DNA from: CAZDKK01 sp964506245 | GTDB lineage: Bacteria > Eisenbacteria > RBG-16-71-46 > CAIMUX01 > WJJG01 | DNA length: 64,000 nt | Direction of reading: 5' to 3' | Assembly: GCA_964506245.1 (NCBI GenBank) | Contig: CAZDKK010000016.1 | Location: 19,296-83,295 of the forward strand | Shown here: piece after piece, positions 16,707 through 25,600 of the stretch | How the letters are laid out: every line of letters starts with the position of its first letter | Position numbering within the stretch: position 1 is the stretch's first letter | Program-made: the position numbers and the translations under genes | Notes under the pieces: model-generated | Told to the model about the DNA's origin: nothing | What the model saw: the letters and a program-made list of their open reading frames with translations, nothing else | Databases searched by the model: none

Positions 16707-18800
16707 ATGAGCGTTCTGGGCAACCTGTCCATCCGGCTGAAAGTCACTGTATCCATCGTCGCGGTGGTCGTTGCCATTGCCGCGGCCATCGCGCTCCACT
16801 TCCCCGCCTGGCAGGCGCGCCAGGCTCACGCTGCGCTCGAGTCGAAGGGCGCCAGCATCGCCGAGATGCTGGCGTACAACGTGAGCGCGGCCCTGGAGTT
16901 CGATGACGAGCAAGCGGTCCACGACGCGATGGCGAGCGCCAAGCGCGACGAGGGGGTCGTCAGCATTGTGATCACCGGTCGCGATGGCCGCCCGCGCTAC
17001 CGCTTCGAACGCGTGCCGGCGGCCTATCCCGCCGAAGCGGCGGTGTCCCGCGAGACCCACGCCTTCCCGACCGACGGCGTGCTCTACGTCGCCACGCCGA
17101 TCTGGGCAGCTGACCGGCTACTGGGGAGCCTGGTCGTGGGGCTCTCGGAGGCGGCTTTGCGCCGCGAGGTCGCGTTCAATCGGTTGATGACCCTGGCGAT
17201 CAGCGCCGTGGTCACGCTGTTCGGCCTGGCCGTGGCGTGGTTCCTGTCCCGGCGTCTCACGGCTCCCGTGATCAAGCTGCGTGACGCTGCCCGCGAGATG
17301 GCTCGCGGCAACCTCGACGCGCGGGTGCTCAGTGACTCCGAGGACGAGATCGGGGTCCTGGGCAAGACCTTCAACGAGATGGCTGCGAGCTTGCGCGAAT
17401 CGCGCCACGAGATCGAGACCTACAACCGCACGCTGGAGCAGCGCGTGGAGGAGCGCACCGCAGCCCTCGCCGCGGCCAGGGAAGAGCTGCGGATCGGCTA
17501 CGACCTGGCCTCGGTCATCAGCCGATCGCGGGACACCCAGGGGCTGCTGGACGAGATCTTGCTCCGCCTGGCGGCCGTCTTCGGCTGCCGGCAGTGCACG
17601 CTCTATCTGCGGGACCGATCCGACGGCGAGTACGCGCTGACCGCCGCTCTGGGTGTCGGCGAGGATCTTCGCCGGGCGCGCCGGCGCCTGCCGCCGACCG
17701 ACACCTGGATCCAGATCCTCGAGGAATCGCGCGAGCCGATGATCCGGCGCTTCGGCGAGGCCGACACGCGACCCGACACCTGGGGCATCGTGGGGCCCGT
17801 CGTCGCGATCGCGATCCCGATCCTCTTCGGCGATACCCTGCAGGGCATGGCCTTTCTGCTGCGCGAGGGCACCGAGGCCCCGGATCCAGCCGCCCTGCGC
17901 AGCGCCGGCGTTCAGCTAGCCGTGGCGCTGGAGAACTACCGGCTCATGCAGGAGCGCGCCTCCGCCAACGCGGCGCTGGTGCGCGCGAAGGAAGCGGCGG
18001 AGATCGCGAACCGCTCGAAGAGCGAGTTCCTCGCCAACATGTCGCACGAGATCCGAACGCCGATGAACGGCATCATCGGCATGTCCGACATGGCGCTCAG
18101 CACCGATCTCTCCGCGGAACAACGCAGCTACCTGGAGGTCGTGAGCCGGAGCGCTTTGGCCCTGTTGAGCCTGCTGGACGACATCCTCGACTTCTCCAAG
18201 ATCGAGGCCGGGAAGCTCACCATGGCGCGCGCCCCCTTCGACCTGCGCGACGTGGTGGCCGGGACGCTCGAGACCCTGGCAGTGCGCGCCTCGGAGGCGG
18301 GGCTGGATCTGGTCAGCCACATCGGATCCAACGTGCCGGAGCAGGTGGTCGGCGATGCGGGCCGCCTGCGCCAGGTGTTGATGAACCTCATCGGCAACGC
18401 GATCAAGTTCACGCACCAGGGCAGCGTGACCGTTCGCGTGCACGTGGCCGACGCGACGCAGGCGGCCAGCAGCGATGCGCCGGTCGGGCCCGACGTGGGC
18501 GAAACCGAGGTGCCCAAGCCCCAGCCGGGCAGCTCGGTCCGGCTGACCTTCTCGGTCACCGACACCGGCATCGGCATTCCGCTGGACAAGCAGAAGCGGA
18601 TCTTCGAAGCCTTTGCGCAGGCCGACGGGTCGACCACGCGCCGTTACGGCGGCACGGGCCTGGGTCTGTCGATCTCGAGTCAGCTCGTGCGCCTGATGGG
18701 CGGGGAGATCGAGGTCGAGAGCCGGCCCGGGCAGGGGAGCTGCTTCTTCTTCACCGCGGAATTCGTCGTCGCCCGCGCCGCGGAACGGCCCGCCGCCTAG
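16707..18800 (+). CDS. Membrane histidine kinase, CHASE8-HAMP-GAF-HisKA-HATPase
   Basis: The 697-residue kinase has TM1 (about 11-31), a periplasmic CHASE8-like domain (about 33-155: LESKGASIAEMLAYNVSAAL, FDDEQAVHDAMASAK), TM2 (159-181) and HAMP (182-235). Then follow a coiled coil, a GAF domain (265-410), HisKA with His447 in NMSHEIRTPMNG, and HATPase_c with MNLIGNAIKF, DTGIGIP and GGTGLGLS. No receiver domain is attached and no response regulator is adjacent. Its CHASE8-HAMP input half resembles YfiN/TpbB, in which the output is GGDEF. The preceding YfiR-like gene is 6 nt away, which suggests periplasmic control of autophosphorylation. Its stop shares CTAG with the convergent transglycosylase gene. 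Confidence 0.88.
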   Translation: MSVLGNLSIRLKVTVSIVAVVVAIAAAIALHFPAWQARQAHAALESKGASIAEMLAYNVSAALEFDDEQAVHDAMASAKRDEGVVSIVITGRDGRPRYRFERVPAAYPAEAAVSRETHAFPTDGVLYVATPIWAADRLLGSLVVGLSEAALRREVAFNRLMTLAISAVVTLFGLAVAWFLSRRLTAPVIKLRDAAREMARGNLDARVLSDSEDEIGVLGKTFNEMAASLRESRHEIETYNRTLEQRVEERTAALAAAREELRIGYDLASVISRSRDTQGLLDEILLRLAAVFGCRQCTLYLRDRSDGEYALTAALGVGEDLRRARRRLPPTDTWIQILEESREPMIRRFGEADTRPDTWGIVGPVVAIAIPILFGDTLQGMAFLLREGTEAPDPAALRSAGVQLAVALENYRLMQERASANAALVRAKEAAEIANRSKSEFLANMSHEIRTPMNGIIGMSDMALSTDLSAEQRSYLEVVSRSALALLSLLDDILDFSKIEAGKLTMARAPFDLRDVVAGTLETLAVRASEAGLDLVSHIGSNVPEQVVGDAGRLRQVLMNLIGNAIKFTHQGSVTVRVHVADATQAASSDAPVGPDVGETEVPKPQPGSSVRLTFSVTDTGIGIPLDKQKRIFEAFAQADGSTTRRYGGTGLGLSISSQLVRLMGGEIEVESRPGQGSCFFFTAEFVVARAAERPAA

Positions 18801-19942
18801 CGGCTGAGCCAGCCGATGCGGTCGGCAAGGACGCCCACGGATAGACCGAAATAGGTCGAACGGTTCCAGGCGAGCAGAACCTCGAAGTTCTTGTACACCA
18901 GGTAGGCCGGACCCCCTGGGCCGTCGGGCAGGATCAGCGAGGCGGAGACGTCGGCCACCTCAGGCAGATTCCCGCCGGCCAACCGGCGCACGCCAAGCTG
19001 CTGCCACTCGCCGAGTGATTTCTTCGTCGCGAGACCGGCCAAGCTGGTGTCGAATCCGTTCGGCAGGACCACGAGCCGCCCCCAGGTGCGGCCGGTCTCC
19101 CAACCCGCTTCAGCCAAGTAGTTGGCGGTCGACGCGAAGACGTCGGCGGGCGAAGACCAGATGTCGCGCCGTCCGTCGCCATCGTGATCCACGGCAAACT
19201 GGTCGAACGAGGAGGGCATGAACTGGCATTGTCCCATGGCCCCAGCCCAGGATCCGCGGAAGGCGTCGACGCCGATCTGTTCCTGGTCCAGGATCTGCAG
19301 CGCGGCCAGCAGCTCTTGGCGGAAGAAGGCGCCGCGTCGCCCCTCGTAGGCCAGCGTGGCCAGCGCGGGCACGATGCCGTATCCCCCGGTCTGGCGGCCG
19401 TAGTCGGACTCGATGCCCCACAGGGCCACGATGACGTTGGGCGGCACGCCGTAGCGTGCGCCGATCTCGGCGAGCAGGTCCCTGTGCGTGGCCAGCAGCC
19501 GGCGCCCCGCGGTGACCCGGGAGGCGGGCACGGCGCGGCGCAGGTACTGCCGGAACGTCTGGCGAGACTCAGGCTGGCGCCGATCGAGCTCGATCACCCG
19601 GGGAATCGGTCGCACGTCCGCCAAGGCGCGGTCCAGCGTGGCGGCGCCGATGCCGTGCAGCGCTGCCTCCGCGCGTAGCTCCGCCAGCCACTGCTCGAAG
19701 CCCGGGGAGGGAGGTGTCTCCGGCTGCCCGCCCGTCTCGGCCAGACGGTCCGCCGTGGAGTCGGGCGCGAAGACCTCCCAGGTGCTGTCTGCCGGCACGC
19801 TCTCGGCCGCGGGCAGGGTCTCGTCCGCCGCCGCGACGAGTGCCCCGGCCGCAATCATCGCGAGCCAGGTGGCCGCGGTTCGCCGCCGTCCCACCCCGCG
19901 GGCGCGCTCGCGCCGCGGACGTCTGCGATCTTCGTCGGTCAA
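18797..19942 (-). CDS. MltB-family lytic murein transglycosylase
   Basis: The 381-residue protein has an N-terminal hydrophobic export segment (about 23-40), a Pro/Thr-rich linker and an SLT_2/MltB domain. The catalytic Glu is 178 in VALWGIESDYGR. Other family motifs are present: GSWAGAMGQCQFMPSSF, DGDGRRDIW and NYLAEAGW. The enzyme cleaves peptidoglycan glycan strands in the periplasm, forming 1,6-anhydro ends. The start is TTG 19942, whose bases overlap the stop of the upstream MFS gene, so translation is probably coupled. It is the third gene of a lyase-exporter-transglycosylase operon. A direct functional link among the three is not obvious. Confidence 0.9.
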   Translation of the reverse strand: MTDEDRRRPRRERARGVGRRRTAATWLAMIAAGALVAAADETLPAAESVPADSTWEVFAPDSTADRLAETGGQPETPPSPGFEQWLAELRAEAALHGIGAATLDRALADVRPIPRVIELDRRQPESRQTFRQYLRRAVPASRVTAGRRLLATHRDLLAEIGARYGVPPNVIVALWGIESDYGRQTGGYGIVPALATLAYEGRRGAFFRQELLAALQILDQEQIGVDAFRGSWAGAMGQCQFMPSSFDQFAVDHDGDGRRDIWSSPADVFASTANYLAEAGWETGRTWGRLVVLPNGFDTSLAGLATKKSLGEWQQLGVRRLAGGNLPEVADVSASLILPDGPGGPAYLVYKNFEVLLAWNRSTYFGLSVGVLADRIGWLSR

Positions 19943-21300
19943 GTACGAAGCTCCTCTGGCGTGCCGGGCTCGGTTGGAGCCGGCCCCGCTGGTTCATTAT
20001 CGACCGGGCCACCGCGGTTCCCGCGCCCGGGCGGCGGCTGGCCTCCCGGCGGCTCTGCCGAGACCGGCCGGATCTGCTCCAGCGCACCGACCCGGCGCAA
20101 CCCCGCCGAGGCCAGGGCGATCACCGCGACGACCGCGATGCTCCCCAGGCCGCCGCTCGCGACCGAGATCACCGGCCCGAACCAGTGCGCCACCAAGCCT
20201 GATTCTAACCCCCCTAGCTCGTTGGAGACGCCGATGAAAACGCTGTTGATGGCCGAAACCCGGCCGCGCATCGCGTCCGGCGTGAGGAGCTGGACCATCG
20301 TGTGGCGCACGACCACGCTGATGTTGTCGAGCGCCCCCGCGAGGAAGAGCATGGCCAGCGACAGCGGGAACGATCGCGACAGCCCGAAGACGAGGGTCGC
20401 CGCGCCAAAGCCCGCCACTGCCAGCAGCAAGTTGCGCCCCGCGTGCCGCATCGGGGGTCGGTGCGCGATCGTCAGCGCCATGCAGAGGGCCCCCGCGGCG
20501 GGCGCGGCGTTGAGCCAGCCGTACCCGCGCGGCCCGACCTTCAGGATCTCCTCGGCGAAGATGGGCAGTAAGTAAGTTGCGCCGCCGAAGAGCACGGCGA
20601 ACATATCCAGCGAAACGGCGGCCAGAACCGTGTGCGCCCGGAAGACGAACCGCATGCCGGCAAGCAGACTGTCCCAGGAAACGGCCACGGCGCCGCCCCC
20701 GTCGTCGGCCACGGGGCGCAGTCGCATCCGCGCCAGCAGGAGGATGCAGGTGAGCGAGCCGGCCGCGGCGACCAGGTAGGCGCTCGGTACGTGCACGGCG
20801 ATGATGAAGCCGGCCAGCGCCGGGCCGAGCACCGAAGAGATCTGAGAGGTGCTCGTATTCCACGTCACCGCGTTGGGGAAGATCTGGCGATCGACGAGGT
20901 GGGGGAGCATGGCCAGGCGCGCGGGGCGCCCGGCCGCCAGGAAGCTCGCGTCCAGGAGGAGCAGGACGTACAGGATCGCGATCGGCCCGCGCGTCAAGGA
21001 GAGCGCGGCCAGCCCGAGGCTCGTGGCGGCCATGCCCGCCATGCTGGCCATCACGACGCCGCGCCGGTCGAAGCGGTCGGCAATGTAGCCGGCTGGCAGG
21101 GCCAGCAGGATGGTCGGCAGCGCCTGGACCAGGCCGACCAGGCCCAGGGCGAGGGCCGCGCCCGTCCTCTGGTAGACCTCCCAGCCCACCGCAACGCTTT
21201 GGATGCGCGTGCCCATCAGCGCCGCGATCCAGCCGATCACATAGTGGCGGTACTGGGTCTGCCGCAGCGCGGCGTACGGATCGTGTCGGCGCCCGGTCAT
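19939..21300 (-). CDS. MFS exporter (enterobactin/tetracycline-type, MFS_3)
   Basis: The 453-residue membrane protein has twelve probable helices. The loop motif A region reads LPAGYIADRFDRRGV, typical of drug:H+ antiporters and siderophore exporters of the EntS type. It begins with ATG 21300, which overlaps the stop of the upstream lyase gene (ATGA), and ends overlapping the TTG of the transglycosylase. The C-terminus is a Pro/Gly-rich cytoplasmic tail. The substrate is unknown. The neighbour suggests amino-acid or thiol export, but this is inference only. Confidence 0.85.
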   Translation of the reverse strand: MTGRRHDPYAALRQTQYRHYVIGWIAALMGTRIQSVAVGWEVYQRTGAALALGLVGLVQALPTILLALPAGYIADRFDRRGVVMASMAGMAATSLGLAALSLTRGPIAILYVLLLLDASFLAAGRPARLAMLPHLVDRQIFPNAVTWNTSTSQISSVLGPALAGFIIAVHVPSAYLVAAAGSLTCILLLARMRLRPVADDGGGAVAVSWDSLLAGMRFVFRAHTVLAAVSLDMFAVLFGGATYLLPIFAEEILKVGPRGYGWLNAAPAAGALCMALTIAHRPPMRHAGRNLLLAVAGFGAATLVFGLSRSFPLSLAMLFLAGALDNISVVVRHTMVQLLTPDAMRGRVSAINSVFIGVSNELGGLESGLVAHWFGPVISVASGGLGSIAVVAVIALASAGLRRVGALEQIRPVSAEPPGGQPPPGRGNRGGPVDNEPAGPAPTEPGTPEELRT

Positions 21301-22457
21301 CGGTCTGTGCCGGACTCCGCGAGCGAGACCGCGCGCGCCATCCGCGCGATCGCCTCGCGCACCAGGCTGCGCGGGCAGCCGAAGTTGAACCGGACGAAGC
21401 CCGGCGCGCCGAATTCGCGCCCATCGGACAGCCCCACGCCGTGCGTCTCGAAGAACGCGGCCGGATCTGCGATCCCGAGACCTCGCGCGTCGATCCATGC
21501 CAGGTAGGTGGCCTCTGGGCGGGTCGTCGCGAGACCCGGCAGGCGAGCGATCTCGGCGACGAGCAGGTCGCGGTTCGCACGCAGGTAGTCGAGCAGAGCC
21601 GCCAGCCACGCCTCCCCACTCCGGTAGGCCGCGAGCGTAGCCACGTAGCCCAGGACGTTCACGTGCGGCACGATGCCGCTGCGCACCCGTTCGAAGCGCT
21701 GGCGCAGCGCGGCATCGGGGATGATGGCCAGCGAGCAGCCGAGCCCGGCGATGTTGTACGTCTTGCTTGGCGCCATCAACGTGATGGTTCGCGCCGCGAT
21801 CTCGCTCCCTAGCGCGGCGGCGGGAATGTGGGGGCGATCCGCGTCCAGCAGGAGCTGGCAGTGGATCTCGTCCGAGCAGAGGACGAGATCGTGCTCCAGG
21901 CACAGATGTGCGAGGGCCTCCAGCTCGCGCCGCGAGAAGATGCGCCCGACCGGATTGTGCGGGTTGCACAGCAGCAACATGCGGCAGCGGGGCGTGATCG
22001 CCGCCGCGAGGCGGTCGAAGTCGATCTCCCAGCGGCCGCCGGCCTGCACGAGCTCCGCGGTGACACAGGTGCGGTCCGAGAGGACCGGGGCGGTCAAGAA
22101 CGGCGGGTAGATCGGGATGGTGGTGAGGACCTCATTGCCGGGCTGCCCCACGGCGCGACAGCTCAGGTGGATGCCCGAGACGAGTCCGGGCAGCCAGAGA
22201 ATCCACGCCGGATCGACGCGCCATCCGTAGGCGCGCTGCAGCATCTCCACGGTGACGTTGAGCAGCTCAGGGGGCGGGTTGCCGTAGCCGAAGACGCCGT
22301 GATCGACCCGCCGGCGCAGCGCTTCCAGCACCGCCGGGGGCGAGGGGAAGTCCATGTCCGCCACCCACAGCGGCACGATGTCACGCCCGCCGTACTTGTC
22401 CCACTTGACGCTGGCGGTGCCGCGCCGGTCGACTGGGGTGTCGAAATCGAAGCCCAT
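21297..22457 (-). CDS. PatB/MalY-type PLP-dependent C-S lyase
   Basis: The 386-residue fold-type I enzyme has the PLP lysine in LMAPSKTYNIAGLGCS. MalY/PatB landmarks are VPLWVADMDFPSPPAVLEAL near the N-terminus, NPHNPVGRIFSRREL and SDEIHCQLLL. PatB/MalY enzymes cleave cystathionine or cysteine with release of thiol or H2S. Some double as aminotransferases, so exact specificity is uncertain. The ATG follows AGAGG by about 12 nt. It is the first gene of a three-gene overlapping operon with an MFS exporter and MltB-like enzyme. Confidence 0.88.
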   Translation of the reverse strand: MGFDFDTPVDRRGTASVKWDKYGGRDIVPLWVADMDFPSPPAVLEALRRRVDHGVFGYGNPPPELLNVTVEMLQRAYGWRVDPAWILWLPGLVSGIHLSCRAVGQPGNEVLTTIPIYPPFLTAPVLSDRTCVTAELVQAGGRWEIDFDRLAAAITPRCRMLLLCNPHNPVGRIFSRRELEALAHLCLEHDLVLCSDEIHCQLLLDADRPHIPAAALGSEIAARTITLMAPSKTYNIAGLGCSLAIIPDAALRQRFERVRSGIVPHVNVLGYVATLAAYRSGEAWLAALLDYLRANRDLLVAEIARLPGLATTRPEATYLAWIDARGLGIADPAAFFETHGVGLSDGREFGAPGFVRFNFGCPRSLVREAIARMARAVSLAESGTDR

Positions 22458-22566
22458 CGGTGCAGACCTCTTCGAACCCGCCGGAAGACAGCCGTGGAGA
22501 TTCCCACCCCGCGCCAGCATCGGCAACGTCATTCTCGGGGTCATGGGCATGGAAAGGGGGAGCCGC

Positions 22567-22593
22567 GCTGCTGCCCGATCGCGTTGCAGCAGC
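22567..22593 (-). terminator. Hairpin after the C25 protease gene
   Basis: GCTGCTGC pairs perfectly with GCAGCAGC across an 11-nt loop. The stem-loop begins 46 nt downstream of the protease stop codon on the minus strand. No U-run follows. Confidence 0.4.
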
Positions 22594-22638
22594 TGGGCTT
22601 GCCTTGCCGCCGGGTCACGGGCTGGCGGCGCCTCCCGA

Positions 22639-25600
22639 CTAACGCGTGAGCGCCACGCGCCGCACGCGCGCGCCGTCCGGCGAGGTGAGTCGCAGGAGAT
22701 AGATTCCGCTGGGTGCGCGCGACCCATCCGCGGCGCGGCCGTCCCACTGCACCCCGTGCGGACCGGCCGGCAGGGTCCCGGCCAGGAGGACGCGGACGCG
22801 GCGGCCCTGGATATCGAAGACCTCCAGGCGCGCCGGGCCCTCCTGGGCCAAGAGGAAGAACGCCTCGATTGTGGAGGGCGACGTCGAGCTCGCCACGAGC
22901 TCCGCGGACCCAGCCGCGACGCGGAAGCTCCCCGGACCCGCAGCCGGATCGCCCGCGCCTCCCTCACCCGTCGCCGCACGCCAACGGAAGGTGTTGCGTG
23001 AATCGTAGCCGTACTGCGGCCACGGAAGGCTCGCACCCTCTGCCCGTCCAGGAAGTCCGAACAGGTGTACGCCGCCGCTGCGATCCTGTACAAGCATCTC
23101 CAGATGGCTCGTCGTCCGATCCACGTCCGCCAGAGTGGGTGTCAGCGGGACATCATCGAATAGCTGTGGCCATCCCGACTCCGCCCGGGCGGTTCGGGTC
23201 GTGTTGTCCCACTCGTAGCAGCACAAGTAGTCACTGTCGGAGGGGACGAGGATCTCCAGACGACCGTCCCCGTCGATGTCCCCGATCACTGGCTGACTCC
23301 AGGTGGCCGTCGAGAAGTTGCGGCGCCCCGGAACCGGGATGTGATCGTCGACGGTCAGGGTGTCGCGGACCGGAGCCCCGGAGAGCACGATGTGCAGCCG
23401 CAGGTTCGTGGCCCACGGATCCTCCCCCGGCACGCCTGAGCCCGCATCGCCGTGACGCCCGCCGCCGACCACGATGTCGAGATCGCCGTTGCCGTCGAGG
23501 TCGGCCAGGGCCGCGGGGTTGGGCGGTTCGAGGGTGAAGCGGAAAGGAGGAGCCTCGGGGGCGATCCAATCCTCTGTGCTCCCGTCGGACCCCAGGATCC
23601 AGATGCCGCCCGGGATGCCCGCGCCTTCGCTGGCCATGCGGGTCGTGACCACCTCGACCCGCCCGTCGCCGTCGACGTCGCCGAGCAGGGGCGTGGAGAG
23701 CATCTTCGTCTTCGATTCGAGTGATACGAGGCAAGTGAGCGGATTGGCGAGCGAGTACTGATCGGTGCGGTACCCCACGACCTTCCCGTTCGGCAGCGCC
23801 TGCAGGATCTCCATGCCAGGGTAGGTGCTGCTGACATCGCCCACGGACAGCGATTGGTAGCACCAGTCCTGCAAATCGTAGATCCTCGTGAACTTCCCGT
23901 TCGTGCCGTGGGCCGGATCGCGGAACGTGACGCCCTCGGGAGTCCAAACGTACAGGAAGTGGTTCGCCTCGTTGCCGGCGAGAATGATCTCGAGCTTCTG
24001 ATCCCCCTGATCGAGATCCTCCAGGATGGGCGCGGACTTGTGCGACTTGACCGTGCGGAACCACTTCGTGCTGATCGGATTCGCGCCGGGCGGGGCCTGG
24101 CGGTTGTACTCGAGCGTGAAGACCCCGGACGGCGCGAAATTCCCGACGATCTCGGGCTGCCCGTTCCGATCCACTTGATCAACGGCCAGGGCCATGACGA
24201 ACTTGCCGTTGGTCGGATACTGGGACATGGGCGGGGCAAAGAGGAGACCGTCCGCGTTGGCGGCGATCACCGGCCGCCCGTCGTGGTGCCAGGCATAGAT
24301 CGCGCCCCCGGCGGCGATGACCTCCAAGTCTCCATCCCCATCGAGGTCATACACCTTGGGTGCGCAGTCGGACCCACCGGCGATGTACTTCGGCCACCCC
24401 GGCATCTCGGGCAGCCAGACGCGAGCTTCGCTCGTCGATGTGGGCGGGCTCTCGTTGCCCGAGGCGTCGATGGCGGTGACCGAGTAGCGGTAGTCGATGT
24501 ACTGGTTCGACGAGTCCAAGGCGGCCAACCCGGTGACCTCGTAGCGGGTCGTGCCCGTGACCGGCGCCAGCGTCAGGCGCTCGGCGGCGCCCGGGGTGTT
24601 CTGATACACGTGATAGCCGACGACATCACTGGCGGTGACGGGTTCCCAGCGCAGGATGACGGACGCGCCGGCCTCGTCGACGATCACCTCGGCCGGCGCC
24701 GGCGGTGCGAAGACATCCACGTCGCGCTGCCAGACCCTGAGCCAATCGCCGGCGGGTTGCGTGATGCGGAACTCGAGGTCGTAGCGCAGAAGCTGGATCC
24801 ACTCGAGGCCCGCCCGCTGCAGGTAGAGGGGCGTGCTCGCCTGGGCCGTCTCCCCCGGCCCGATCGGCCCGATCTGAGCGACCTTGATCGACTGCTCGAA
24901 GTCGGTGGGCCAGATGGGGTGCAGGAGCACCTCCGCACCATCCAGTCCGGTGCTCCCCGTATTGGCGAGCGCCGGCACGATCCTGACCCAGCCCGAGTGG
25001 ATCTGCTGCCCGGTCTCTGTGACCTGCCCGAGGTAGCGTGGCTCCGGCGCCAGTGCCGACAGGCTGAAGTCGCTGAAGCTCCAACGCCCGGTCGTATCCT
25101 CGGTCGCGAATGTGAAGACGATCTCGGTGCGGTCGGGCAGCAGCGTCGTCGTGTTCAAGCCGAAGGTGGCGATCTCCTCGTCCCCGCCGGGCAGGGTGCC
25201 GAGGGGACACATGTCGGGGTCCACGTCGATCCAGAGGTGGGCGTCGGCGCGGAAGAGGAGCTGGTCGGGCGTCTCATCGCCCGCGCCGTGGAAGAGGAAG
25301 CGCACCAGATCGGGGTCGGTGCTCGCTTCGTACTGCCAGGTATCGGCGTTCGGGCCGGAGGTCTCCAATCCCACACCGGCAACCTCGCTGAAGCCGCCCT
25401 CCGTCCTGAGCGTCCCTTCGAATACGGTGTCGTCGTCGCCAGGCGCACAATGGGTGCATACGTGCCAGAGGCCCGTCTCGTCCTGCCAGATGAGGATCCG
25501 GCTGGGAGCGTTCTCGGGGGGCGAGGGTTCACCCTCCGCGCGGATCGCCTCGGAGAAGCTCGGCAACCGGAAGGTCTCGCCCGCCGCCGGGCCCTGGGTT

